The notes under the pieces are model-generated. The model had not been told where the DNA came from, searched no databases, and saw only the letters and a list, made by a program, of their open reading frames with translations. From Candidatus Denitrolinea symbiosum (lineage in GTDB: Bacteria > Chloroflexota > Anaerolineae > Anaerolineales > Villigracilaceae): 64,000 nucleotides of DNA. The stretch covers positions 62,001-126,000 of the forward strand of contig BLAA01000004.1 of the NCBI GenBank assembly GCA_017312345.1, in the 5' to 3' direction. Both the position numbers and the translations under genes were made by a program. This document shows, in pieces, positions 16,336-23,962 of the stretch (positions within the stretch are counted from its first letter, which is position 1; each line of letters begins with the position of its first letter).

Positions 16336-16715
16336 TGCCTGCCCTGAACCGTGTTCAACTGATTGGCTATCTCGGAAAAGACCCCGAGAGCAAGTTTACG
16401 CCCACTGGCAAGAAAGTCTGCCATTTCAGCGTCGGTGTGACGCAGCGCTGGAAAACCGCCGGTGAGACGAAGGAATACACCGACTGGTTCAATGTGGAGG
16501 CCTGGGGACGCCTCGGCGAGGTGGCGCAGCAATACCTGAAGAAGGGAAGTCTTGCCTTCGTGGAGGGCCGCCTGAAGACCGACCGTGTCGGCGAAGGCGA
16601 GAATGTCAAGTATTACACGAAGGTGGTGGCTCTCTCGCTCCAGTTCCTGGACCGCAAACCCGCCGAAGAACCCATCCTGTCGGTGGAGGAAGACGCGGCC
16701 GGGTACGAGGCGTAA
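16335..16715 (+). CDS. ssb: Single-stranded DNA-binding protein
   Basis: 126 aa. One OB-fold: LNRVQLIGYLGKDPESKFTP, then FSVGVTQRWK, TDWFNVEAWGRLGEVAQQYL, KKGSLAFVEGRLKTDR and a short tail. It coats ssDNA in replication and repair. The tail (PILSVEEDAAGYEA) lacks the usual acidic DDDIPF tip that recruits partner proteins, so it may be an accessory SSB. A terminator follows. Confidence 0.93.
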   Translation: MPALNRVQLIGYLGKDPESKFTPTGKKVCHFSVGVTQRWKTAGETKEYTDWFNVEAWGRLGEVAQQYLKKGSLAFVEGRLKTDRVGEGENVKYYTKVVALSLQFLDRKPAEEPILSVEEDAAGYEA

Positions 16716-16733
16716 TCTCTTCCAAGCCCTAGC

Positions 16734-16767
16734 AAGCCCCCGAGCAGCTCAACTGCCCGGGGGCTTT
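16734..16767 (+). terminator. Terminator of ssb
   Basis: AAGCCCCCG/CGGGGGCTT hairpin with a weak TTTC tail, 18 bp after the stop. A 7-bp tandem repeat follows immediately. Confidence 0.7.
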
Positions 16768-16789
16768 CAATTACCAATTACCGAATTAC
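16768..16789 (+). repeat. 7-bp tandem repeat CAATTAC
   Basis: CAATTAC, CAATTAC, CGAATTAC. The same unit doublet recurs at 23919-23932. On the minus strand it supplies the final Val-Ile-Arg codons and the TAA of the FemAB-like gene. Confidence 0.75.
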
Positions 16790-17797
16790 CCTCCCCCTCA
16801 TCACCCTCCGATCCTTCCCTCCAAACCGATACTTGTACTCCTCGTTCCCGCGCATGAAATCGAACTCGCTGCGACCGTGTTCGCAAGCCCATTGAAGCGT
16901 GTGCGCCAGCAACACCCAGCCGGGGGAAAACTCGTTGAAAGCGCGGTTCACGCCAGAGTTATAGCCCCATAGACGGTTGCCGTAATCGAAGTTGAACGCG
17001 CCCGCGGCTTTCTTTCCGCCTACCTCGAGGAAAGCCAGCCACAGCCAGCCGCCGCGTAGCGCCGTCCGCGCGGCCGCGAGCATTTGACGGCGCATCGGCT
17101 CGGTCAGGAATTTCTCTTTGGCGGGGTCCTGGCTCATCAACGCGAAGAACGCCTCCATTTCGGCCTCGAGCGCGGATTCGTCCTCCACGAGATACCAGCG
17201 CACGGGAATTTCGCTTTCGGCGGCGCGGCGCATCTTGCGGCGGATCTCGTGACGCTGTTTCTTGTCTATGCCCGCGAGGTAGGTCTCGAAATCCGCGGGG
17301 AGAGGGATGTACGGCGCGGGCTGGTAGACCTCGCGCATGAACGTCCAGCCGCGCGCGGACGCGTCCGCTTCGAGCGCGGGGAGGGTGGGGGAGGCCTCGG
17401 GCAGGTTGTACCAGTCGAGGGCGCGCCAGCCCGAAGTCACGCGCGAGGCGAGGAAGTCGAGCAGTCCCGTCACGAAGCGGGACAGGTCCGCGGGGCGGAC
17501 GATCAAATCCAGATAGTCGGAAATCTCAATCGAGCCGAGCAACATCAGCGCGGACTCACCGTCGCGGTTGACGGTCTGGAAAAGCGGCGCGACGCCGACG
17601 AGACGCCCAGCCTCGCGCGCGGCGACGACGGTCAGTTCGGCTTGCGGCCACTCGCCGCCGCCGAGCGTCTGCCACCAATCGCGCAGATAGTCGAATCGTA
17701 AAAACGGCGCGTCGGTGACGCTTTCGGAGAGCAGTTCGTCCCATTCGCGGGAAATGGGCATGAGGGTTTCGAAGGTTGTGTGAAGTGTAAATTCCAT
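16778..17797 (-). CDS. FemAB/BioF2-like GNAT-fold acyltransferase
   Basis: 339 aa. The double GNAT fold of the BioF2-like/FemAB group is seen in PFLRFDYLRDWWQTLGGGEW, ELTVVAAREAGRLVGVAPLF and, near the C-terminus, FNEFSPGWVLLAHTLQWACE with FDFMRGNEEYKYRFG, the hallmark end of the family. Members add amino acids or acyl groups to peptidoglycan, lipids or polysaccharide; the acceptor is unknown. Start at 17797 gives the family N-terminus; a 9-bp repeat lies directly upstream and no RBS is seen. The last three residues and stop codon come from the CAATTAC repeat. Confidence 0.8.
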   Translation of the reverse strand: MEFTLHTTFETLMPISREWDELLSESVTDAPFLRFDYLRDWWQTLGGGEWPQAELTVVAAREAGRLVGVAPLFQTVNRDGESALMLLGSIEISDYLDLIVRPADLSRFVTGLLDFLASRVTSGWRALDWYNLPEASPTLPALEADASARGWTFMREVYQPAPYIPLPADFETYLAGIDKKQRHEIRRKMRRAAESEIPVRWYLVEDESALEAEMEAFFALMSQDPAKEKFLTEPMRRQMLAAARTALRGGWLWLAFLEVGGKKAAGAFNFDYGNRLWGYNSGVNRAFNEFSPGWVLLAHTLQWACEHGRSEFDFMRGNEEYKYRFGGKDRRVMRGRVIR

Positions 17798-17805
17798 TTG
17801 GGTTT

Positions 17806-17832
17806 CTTGGCGGTCTTCGCGGGCTTTGCGGT
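17806..17832 (-). repeat. 9-bp drifting tandem repeat before the FemAB-like gene
   Basis: CTTGGCGGT, CTTCGCGGG, CTTTGCGGT in direct succession, ending 9 bp from the start codon of the minus-strand gene. Confidence 0.7.
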
Positions 17833-17898
17833 TCAATGAGATTGATTTGAGAAAGCCATGCATCGGTAAGCGGATTTCGATGCGAATAAATTTTACCA

Positions 17899-17904
17899 GT
17901 ATAA
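17899..17904 (+). promoter_or_regulatory. -10 box upstream of the PP2C-like/propeller gene
   Basis: TATAAT in an AT-rich patch (ATAAATTTTACCAG precedes it), about 40 nt before the chosen GTG start. Confidence 0.5.
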
Positions 17905-17945
17905 TGATAGTCGTTTTCCGCAAGTTCTTACTCTGTGGTGACGCC

Positions 17946-20351
17946 GTGCCCATTGACCTGAACATCCTCAGCCTTCATCGCCTGAACGGACAGGAGCAGT
18001 CCCGCCTGCCCGGCCTGGCCTCGTTCGCGCCGCCGTCCAGAGCGGCGCGCGGGCGCGAACGCGAGACCCTGCTCGTCGCGCTGACCCTCAACGGCAACAT
18101 CGCTTTTTCCGACGAGGAATACGCGGCGTTGACGCGCGACGCGGCCGCCGCCTACTACGCCGCGCACGGCGCGCTCACCGGCGCCCTGCGCGCCGCCGCC
18201 GAAAAGGTCAACCGCGCCCTGCTCGAACGCAACCTCGCCTCCAGCGGACGCGGGCAATACGTGGTCGGCCTGCTCACGCTGGCGGCGCTCCGCGATTCGC
18301 AGCTCACCATTTTACAGTGCGGCCCCACACACGTCGTCGCGGCGCACGCGGGCGAAGCCCGTCGCCTGCACGATCCCGCCCTGGCGGGCAAAGGCCTCGG
18401 CCTCAGCCAAAACATCAGCCGATTTTTCTCGCAAATCTCCCTCCAGCCCGGCGACCGCCTGCTGCTCTGTCCCGCGCTCCCGCCCGCATGGGAAACCGCC
18501 CTCGCGTTGGACCGCGGCCTGCCCGCGCCCGACGCCGTGCGCAAACGTCTCATGGCGATCGCAGACGGGGACGTGAGCGGCGCGTTCATCCTTGTGACGG
18601 AGGGGACAGGAAGCGTCGGATTCATCGCGGCCGGGACGACGACGCCTCCCGCGACGCCGCGGCCGGTTGAGGCCTCCTCGGCGGCGGATTCCGCCCCGGC
18701 GACTCCTCCTCCCGCGCCCGAACCAAGTCTCCCTCCCGCCCACATCGTGGGACGCGTCCCCGACGACGCCCCCTCGGCCTACGCCATCCCGCCCCAGCCG
18801 CCCGCCGACGATCCCATCGCGGAGCAGTTCGCTACCGCGCCGGCGCGGACCTTCCCGCCGTCCATCCCGCGCGCCCGTCCGCTCGAACCCGAGCCGGCCG
18901 CGGAGATCGAGGAAGTCGAGGAAGAAGAACCCGAGTTCGAGGCCGTGGACGTGTCCACGGCGCCGCCCGAAGAGAGAGCCGCGCGCCGCGCCGAAGCGCA
19001 GCGCCGGGCGGCGCGCGTCGCGGTGGGAGGCCTCCAGACGTGGCGGCGCGTCCGCCAGCAAGTTTGGGAGCGGATTCGCAAGTTCCTGCCCCACCTCCTG
19101 CCCGGCGGCGAGTCGGATATTTCCCTGCCGATCCCGGCCATGACGTTCATCTCGATCCTCGTCCCCCTGCTGGTGGTGACCATCGCCGTGATGGTCTATG
19201 CCCGTTTCGGCGTCAGCGCGCAGCACAACGCCCTGTTGACGCAGGCGCGCGTCCTGCGTCAACAGGCCATGCAGGAGACCGATCTCGCGCGGAAGCGCGA
19301 ATCCTGGGACGGAGCGCTTGAGTACGCCACGCGGGCGGAGGGCATTGACAAGACCAGCGAGACGCAGTCCCTGCGCCAGGAAGCGCAGACCCAGTTGGAC
19401 GCCCTGCTCGGCGTGACGCGCCTGCGTTTCGCCCCGGCGTTCAGCGCGCCGTTGAACGCCCAGATCAGCCGCATGGCCGTCAGCGACTCGGACCTGTACA
19501 TGCTCGACGCGACCGACGGAAAAATCCTGCGGGCCGCCATCGACCGCGCCTACGCGCTGGACGAGAAATTCATCTGCGGAGCCGGCATATACGGCAGCGT
19601 CACCGTCGGCTCGCTGGTGGACCTGCTCGTCCTGCCGAAAGCGAACATGCTCAACTCGTCTGTGCTGGGCGTGGACGCGGCTGGCAACCTGCTTTACTGC
19701 GCGCCCGGCCAGACGCCGCGCCTGATGACCCTGCCCCTGCCGCCCACGTACTGGAAACACGTCACGGCTATATGGCTCGACGGCGGCAACCTGTCGCTCG
19801 ACGGCGCCGACGTGAAACTGAGAGGCGCGCGGCTGTATGTGCTGGACGCGCCGGCCCGCGCCATCTGGGTCTACACCGATACGGAAGGCGTCTTCATGAA
19901 CCAGCCGCTCACCTTCTTCGGCGACCAGATCCCGGAGATCCAGGACGCCATTGACGTGGTCGTGAGCGGCGACGACCTGTACCTCCTTCACGCAGACGGG
20001 CGCATCACCTACTGCAAGCATAGTTGGATCGACGGCATTCCCACGCGCTGCCAGTCGCCGGTGAAACTGGAAAACACCTTCCCGGCTTACGGCAACGAAG
20101 ACGTGTTTGCAAAGGCGCACTTCACGCAGATGATCCTCACCGGCCAGCCCGATACAAGCCTCCTGCTGCTGGATGCGGACGGTCAAACCGTCTATCGGAT
20201 CGGCGCGCGCGACTATAAACTTCAGGGCATCTTCGCCGCCCCGCCGTCGATCTTTCCCGCCGAACGGCTCGGCGCGCTGACGTTCAGCCCCAGCCGCGTC
20301 CTATACCTGGCCTCCGGCGGACAGGTGTACTTCGCCTCCGAAACGCCGTGA
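17946..20351 (+). CDS. Membrane protein with PP2C-like cytosolic domain and extracellular beta-propeller
   Basis: 801 aa from the GTG chosen here; the frame is open further upstream, so the start is uncertain. Residues about 20-220 resemble a PP2C/SpoIIE-like fold (ERETLLVALTLNGNIAFSDE, ILQCGPTHVVAAHAGEARRL, LQPGDRLLLCPALPP) but without the Asp metal ligands, so it may be a pseudophosphatase. A Pro/Ala/Glu-rich linker with many EEVEEEEPE-type runs follows. One TM helix (ISILVPLLVVTIAVMVY) comes next. The outer part (about 490-800) repeats strands such as ISRMAVSDSDLYMLDATDGK, consistent with a propeller. The next gene is probably a partner. Confidence 0.7.
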   Translation: MPIDLNILSLHRLNGQEQSRLPGLASFAPPSRAARGRERETLLVALTLNGNIAFSDEEYAALTRDAAAAYYAAHGALTGALRAAAEKVNRALLERNLASSGRGQYVVGLLTLAALRDSQLTILQCGPTHVVAAHAGEARRLHDPALAGKGLGLSQNISRFFSQISLQPGDRLLLCPALPPAWETALALDRGLPAPDAVRKRLMAIADGDVSGAFILVTEGTGSVGFIAAGTTTPPATPRPVEASSAADSAPATPPPAPEPSLPPAHIVGRVPDDAPSAYAIPPQPPADDPIAEQFATAPARTFPPSIPRARPLEPEPAAEIEEVEEEEPEFEAVDVSTAPPEERAARRAEAQRRAARVAVGGLQTWRRVRQQVWERIRKFLPHLLPGGESDISLPIPAMTFISILVPLLVVTIAVMVYARFGVSAQHNALLTQARVLRQQAMQETDLARKRESWDGALEYATRAEGIDKTSETQSLRQEAQTQLDALLGVTRLRFAPAFSAPLNAQISRMAVSDSDLYMLDATDGKILRAAIDRAYALDEKFICGAGIYGSVTVGSLVDLLVLPKANMLNSSVLGVDAAGNLLYCAPGQTPRLMTLPLPPTYWKHVTAIWLDGGNLSLDGADVKLRGARLYVLDAPARAIWVYTDTEGVFMNQPLTFFGDQIPEIQDAIDVVVSGDDLYLLHADGRITYCKHSWIDGIPTRCQSPVKLENTFPAYGNEDVFAKAHFTQMILTGQPDTSLLLLDADGQTVYRIGARDYKLQGIFAAPPSIFPAERLGALTFSPSRVLYLASGGQVYFASETP

Positions 20352-20426
20352 ACGCGGCGGAATGGCATTCTGCCCTGCAACATATAAGCGGCGCAAAACG
20401 GCATTTCGCGCCGCCAGGGAATCCCT

Positions 20427-21458
20427 ATGAGCAAATCTCCAGGTAACTTCCTCGCCTCGTTCTTCGAATTCATCCTGTCCCTCTTCGGGAAAAAAACCGC
20501 GCCCGCGCCCGTCCCGACTCCCGCGCCGCTCAAACCCGACAGCCCCGACGAGCCGGCCTCCGTCGCCGTCTGCAAAGTGGCGCTCATCATCTACGACCCC
20601 ATTATGGAAAACGGCCAGAAACTCTCGCAAAAGATGAACTGGTCCTCCCCCGACGACCTGGCCGCGGCTTGCGCGGCCGACCTCCTGCAATACAGTCACG
20701 GCATGGCGCGGGTGGACTTTGTCCAGCGCGTCGAAGTGGACGATTTCCCCGTCAAAGTGGACGGCTTCCGCTACACGCCGCAGACCTACCTCGACGTGCT
20801 GCGCGGCGCGTCCCAGCCTCGCCAGCCCCAGGACGCGGACTACACGGCCATCCTCGCGCGGTTCAACGTCCTGTCCAAAGTCGCCAGCGGTGAAATTGAC
20901 GAAGTCTGGCTGTTTGCCTTCCCCAACGCGGGACTGTACGAATCTGTCATGGGCGGCGCGGGCGCGTTCTGGTGCAACGCCCCGCCGCTCAAAGGCGCTG
21001 CGGCCTGTCCGCGCCGCTTCGTGGTGATGGGATTCAATTTCGAGCGAGGCGTCGGCGAGATGCTCGAATCGTACGGTCACCGCGCGGAGTCAATCATGCT
21101 CAAGACCTTCGAGCCGCTCACTGGCGAGGCCAACCTGTGGACGCGCTTCATCCGCTACGACAAGTCCGCGCCGGGCAAAGCCGCCGTCGGCAACATCCAC
21201 TACGCGCCCAACAGCGACCGCGACTACGACTGGAACAACCCGCGCCCGGTCCTCAGCGAGTGCTACGACTGGCTGCTCAATTTCCCGAATTTCAAAGGCG
21301 ACGTCCGAACCGTCACCGCGGCGGAGTGGGGCAGCGGCAAAATCCGCCTGCATCACCAGTGGTGGATGAATCACATCCCGCACGCGGCGGGACGCAAAAA
21401 CGGCATCCACAACAACTGGTGGCAATACATCGTCAACCCCAACAACGTAAGCGCGTAA
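20427..21458 (+). CDS. Hypothetical protein with hydrophobic N-terminal anchor
   Basis: 343 aa. A short hydrophobic segment (FLASFFEFILSLFG) and a Pro-rich spacer precede a soluble domain with aromatic-rich segments (WCNAPPLKGAAACPRRFVVM, GFNFERGVGEMLESYGHRAE, GNIHYAPNSDRDYDWNNPRP, HHQWWMNHIPHAAG). The HxxxH-like and ERxVGEMLExxxHR segments could bind metal, but no known peptidase signature is met. I do not recognise the family. It starts 75 bp after the PP2C-like/propeller gene and is probably cotranscribed with it. Confidence 0.6.
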   Translation: MSKSPGNFLASFFEFILSLFGKKTAPAPVPTPAPLKPDSPDEPASVAVCKVALIIYDPIMENGQKLSQKMNWSSPDDLAAACAADLLQYSHGMARVDFVQRVEVDDFPVKVDGFRYTPQTYLDVLRGASQPRQPQDADYTAILARFNVLSKVASGEIDEVWLFAFPNAGLYESVMGGAGAFWCNAPPLKGAAACPRRFVVMGFNFERGVGEMLESYGHRAESIMLKTFEPLTGEANLWTRFIRYDKSAPGKAAVGNIHYAPNSDRDYDWNNPRPVLSECYDWLLNFPNFKGDVRTVTAAEWGSGKIRLHHQWWMNHIPHAAGRKNGIHNNWWQYIVNPNNVSA

Positions 21459-21465
21459 AAACAAG

Positions 21466-21491
21466 TCCCCGCTTCCAGGCGGGGATTTTTT
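21466..21491. terminator. Terminator between convergent genes
   Basis: TCCCCGC/GCGGGGA hairpin followed by six T. It lies between the stop codons of the plus-strand hypothetical gene and the minus-strand DDAH gene. Confidence 0.85.
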
Positions 21492-22256
21492 CTACGCTTC
21501 GAAGATCAGACTGCAACACGTGACGCCGCCCTCCGCCTTCGCCAGCTCGTCCGCCTCCACCGCGACGAGACGCGGGACAGCCGCTTCGAGACGCGTCCGC
21601 GTCGCCGCGAACGCGGCCGGGTAGACGACCGTCCCGCCGACCAGCAGCGCGTTGGCCGCGCCCGGTTCGGACGGGTCCACTTCGATAAAGTCAAACCCGC
21701 TGAAATATTTCTTCTCCACCCACGCGGGGTTGATGAGCAGAGTCCTTTCGCCGACGCGCGTCACCCCCGATTTCAAATGCAGGCAATCCGTGACGGGGAC
21801 TCCGATCACCTCATAACCGAATGGCTGGAGCAATTCCCTCATCTGCTCCAGCGCGGACGCGTTACTGCGGAGCGTGAGCCCCACGAAGATTTTTCGTCCC
21901 GCTGTCAGCACGTCCCCGCCGTCCAGCGTCCCCGGCGGCTGGATTCGCAGCAGGCGGCGGTACGGCTCCAGCGCCCGCGCGATGGATTCCACCTCGGGTT
22001 TGCGCGAGTCCGCGCCGGGACGCGTCAGCAGGGCGACCTCGTCCAGCACGATGGCCGCGTCTTCCACGAAGACCGAGTCGGGCAGGTCCGGCTCCTCGGG
22101 CAGGGACAGGACTTCCAGCCCCAGCGCGCGCAGCGCGTCGCGATATTGTCCGTGCTGGGCGCGGGCGCGGTCCACGTCAATGGGCGCGCGCGCGAGATGG
22201 GTGAGCTCGCAATTCACGATCGAGCGGGAAACTTCACGGGTGATGGCGGTGAGCAT
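21492..22256 (-). CDS. Dimethylarginine dimethylaminohydrolase-like (amidinotransferase fold) enzyme
   Basis: 254 aa. The pentein fold shows the DDAH order of motifs: LPDSVFVEDAAIVL (Asp/Glu guanidinium contact), LDGGDVL, DCLHLKSGVT (catalytic His) and GGVTCCSLIF (nucleophile Cys near the C-terminus). DDAH hydrolyses methylated arginines to citrulline and methylamines; related enzymes act on arginine or ornithine, so the substrate is inferred. A good RBS (CAGGAG) precedes ATG 22256. Confidence 0.9.
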   Translation of the reverse strand: MLTAITREVSRSIVNCELTHLARAPIDVDRARAQHGQYRDALRALGLEVLSLPEEPDLPDSVFVEDAAIVLDEVALLTRPGADSRKPEVESIARALEPYRRLLRIQPPGTLDGGDVLTAGRKIFVGLTLRSNASALEQMRELLQPFGYEVIGVPVTDCLHLKSGVTRVGERTLLINPAWVEKKYFSGFDFIEVDPSEPGAANALLVGGTVVYPAAFAATRTRLEAAVPRLVAVEADELAKAEGGVTCCSLIFEA

Positions 22257-22285
22257 GACAATCTCCTGAAAAAAAGGCTTTTAGA

Positions 22286-22343
22286 GGAATCCGAAAGTTC
22301 TACTTTCGGAGAGGCCATTTCCGAAGGAAAACTTCGGGAATCC
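22286..22343 (+). repeat. GGAATCC-ended palindromic element, 58 bp
   Basis: It begins GGAATCCGAAAGTTC, has CTACTTTCGGAGAGGCC in the middle and ends ACTTCGGGAATCC. It is a shorter relative of the element at 14981-15067, placed between two minus-strand genes. Confidence 0.65.
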
Positions 22344-22367
22344 GACGCTGACAGGATTTGGCTGTGG

Positions 22368-23102
22368 CTATTTCCACACCTGATACAACCCCAGCCTTCC
22401 CCCCTCCCCGTCCGAATAAAACGACTCTGCGATTTCAAATCCGCCTGCGCGCGCCAACTCCGCCAGTTCATCTTCGTTGAATTGATGCGCGTACCGCAGT
22501 CCTTCGCCGCCGCGGCGCCAGTCGAGGAGATAGTCGCCCGCGTCCACATCCGCGAGGGTCAGCCCGATCCGCTCCCAGGGTTGGACGCGGGCGCGCAGCC
22601 GCGCGCTGTTCAGGAATTGCCAATTGGAATGGATGAAACGTCCGCCCGGCGCGAGCAGTTCGCGGACGGTTTGAAGGAGTTGCAGGCGCAGTTCGCGCGA
22701 GGGGATGTGATGGAGAGTGGCGAAGCAAGTAATCAACGACCAGCGAACCGACAACTGATGACTGATCACTGATAACTGATCACTGATTACCGATAACTTC
22801 GTCAAATCCGCCTCCATGAATTTCGCGGAGAAACCTTCAGGCAGGGAACGCGCGTCGTGCAAAAGCGGCAGGCTGAAGTCCACGCCGAGGTAGGGGCCGC
22901 GGTGACCGCGTCGGGCGAGGGCGCGCGCCAGTTCGCCGTTGCCGCAGCCGAGGTCGAGGATGGACGCGTCCCGCGCGAAGGTCGGGAGCAGGCGCGTCAC
23001 GCCGGGTTGCAGTCGCCGGCGCGTGGCGGAGAAGTCCGCGCCGAAGCGGGCATAGAAGTCGCGGTTGAGTTGGACGAGCCGCGCGGCGGTGGTCGAATCC
23101 AT
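22368..23102 (-). CDS. Class I SAM-dependent methyltransferase with an in-frame repeat insertion
   Basis: 244 aa. Motif I is ILDLGCGNGELARALARRGH, motif II LGVDFSLPLL, and the post-motif segment TCFATLHHIPSRELRLQLLQ with LLAPGGRFIHSNWQ resembles tRNA-modifying Trm9/ABH8-type enzymes. Between the acidic loop (FMEADLTKL) and the motif IV strand, a 7-bp tandem repeat has been inserted in frame, giving SVISDQLSVISHQLSV. If the fold tolerates this surface loop the enzyme may still work. No Shine-Dalgarno; TATAAT lies 6 nt before the ATG. Confidence 0.8.
   Translation of the reverse strand: MDSTTAARLVQLNRDFYARFGADFSATRRRLQPGVTRLLPTFARDASILDLGCGNGELARALARRGHRGPYLGVDFSLPLLHDARSLPEGFSAKFMEADLTKLSVISDQLSVISHQLSVRWSLITCFATLHHIPSRELRLQLLQTVRELLAPGGRFIHSNWQFLNSARLRARVQPWERIGLTLADVDAGDYLLDWRRGGEGLRYAHQFNEDELAELARAGGFEIAESFYSDGEGGRLGLYQVWK
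22755..22796 (+). repeat. 7-bp tandem repeat (CTGATNA) inside a methyltransferase gene
   Basis: Six units: CTGATGA, CTGATCA, CTGATAA, CTGATCA, CTGATTA, CCGATAA. The length is 42 bp, a multiple of three, so the reading frame is kept. Confidence 0.9.
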
Positions 23103-23108
23103 GGGACG

Positions 23109-23125
23109 ATTATAACGGTTATAAT
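23109..23125. promoter_or_regulatory. Back-to-back -10 boxes, divergent leaderless promoter pair
   Basis: TATAAT on the minus strand (23109-23114) is 6 nt from the methyltransferase ATG. TATAAT on the plus strand (23120-23125) is 6 nt from the cysH ATG. The two boxes are 5 bp apart and form a near palindrome, so polymerase can hold only one at a time. Confidence 0.6.
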
Positions 23126-23131
23126 TTCGCC

Positions 23132-23848
23132 ATGCCTTTTAACGGTGACATTCAACAATTGGCCGAGGAGTTCGAGAGCCGCACGCCGCAGGAGATCTTG
23201 CAATGGGCGTTTGCCGAATTCGGCGACGACATCGCCATGAGTTCCTCGTTCCAGACGCAGTCCATGCCGCTGCTGCACATGGCAACCCGCCTCAAGCCCG
23301 ACCTGCGGATCTTCTTCCTCGACACGGGCTATCATTTTTGGGAATCGCTCATCTTTTTGGTGCGCGTCGCCTCGGACTGGCAATTGAACGTGGTGGACTT
23401 GAACCGCGATTCGCGCTGGGACGTGTTCGTGCGCCAAAACCTGCGCAACCTGCCGCTCGACGACCCGAACCTGTGCTGCTACATCCACAAAGTCCAGCCG
23501 ATGCAGAAGGCGGTGGTGGGACTGCGCGCCTGGATCACGGGCATCCGCCGCGACCAGACGGACGTCCGCGCGCAGGCGAAAATCCTGGAAGTGCAGGAGG
23601 ACGGTCTCGTGAAGGTGAACCCGCTCCTCAACTGGACGAAGGCAGACGTGGCCGCGTACATCGAGGCGCACAACCTCCCCTCGCACCCGCTGACCGCCAA
23701 GGGCTATCGCTCCATCGGATGCGCGCCCTGCACCGTCGCGGTCGGCGCGGACGACTCGGATCGCGCCGGACGTTGGGCCGGGCGCGGCAAGACCGAATGC
23801 GGACTCCATACCGAGATGTTCAGGCAGAAGGAGTACGCAGTTTCGTAG
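23132..23848 (+). CDS. cysH: Adenylylsulfate (APS/PAPS) reductase
   Basis: 238 aa. It reduces activated sulfate to sulfite in assimilatory sulfate reduction. SSSFQTQSMPLLHMA gives the P-loop-like start, FFLDTGYHFWES the nucleotide site, CC (115-116) and CAPC (197-200) the four ligands of a [4Fe-4S] cluster as in APS reductases, and ECGLH (Cys223) the catalytic cysteine. It is translated from a leaderless-type start. The last residues Ala-Val-Ser and the TAG fall inside an 8-bp tandem repeat that replaces the expected end. No other cys gene is adjacent. Confidence 0.93.
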   Translation: MPFNGDIQQLAEEFESRTPQEILQWAFAEFGDDIAMSSSFQTQSMPLLHMATRLKPDLRIFFLDTGYHFWESLIFLVRVASDWQLNVVDLNRDSRWDVFVRQNLRNLPLDDPNLCCYIHKVQPMQKAVVGLRAWITGIRRDQTDVRAQAKILEVQEDGLVKVNPLLNWTKADVAAYIEAHNLPSHPLTAKGYRSIGCAPCTVAVGADDSDRAGRWAGRGKTECGLHTEMFRQKEYAVS

Positions 23849-23876
23849 TCTCGTGGTCTGGTAGTCGCGCAGTTTG
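23837..23876 (+). repeat. 8-bp tandem repeat at the 3' end of cysH
   Basis: GCAGTTTC, GTAGTCTC, GTGGTCTG, GTAGTCGC, GCAGTTTG. The first two units contain the last cysH codons and its stop. Confidence 0.8.
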
Positions 23877-23918
23877 TATTGTGTATTTCACATTTTGTTT
23901 TCTGTCATCGCTAGTCGC

Positions 23919-23932
23919 CAATTACCAATTAC
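23919..23932 (+). repeat. 7-bp tandem repeat CAATTAC
   Basis: Two exact CAATTAC units followed by CAACCGT, in the spacer before the Elp3 gene. Same unit as at 16768-16789. Confidence 0.75.
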
Positions 23933-23962
23933 CAACCGTCAATCGAAAACTTGAAATCGAAA

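Noticed and set aside
18312..20186. A 624-codon open frame on the minus strand
   Set aside because: Antisense to the PP2C-like/propeller gene, which has clear TM and domain structure.
22755..22796. CRISPR-like array
   Set aside because: Units are 7 bp with no spacers, and no cas gene is in the window. None of the repeat arrays has CRISPR geometry.
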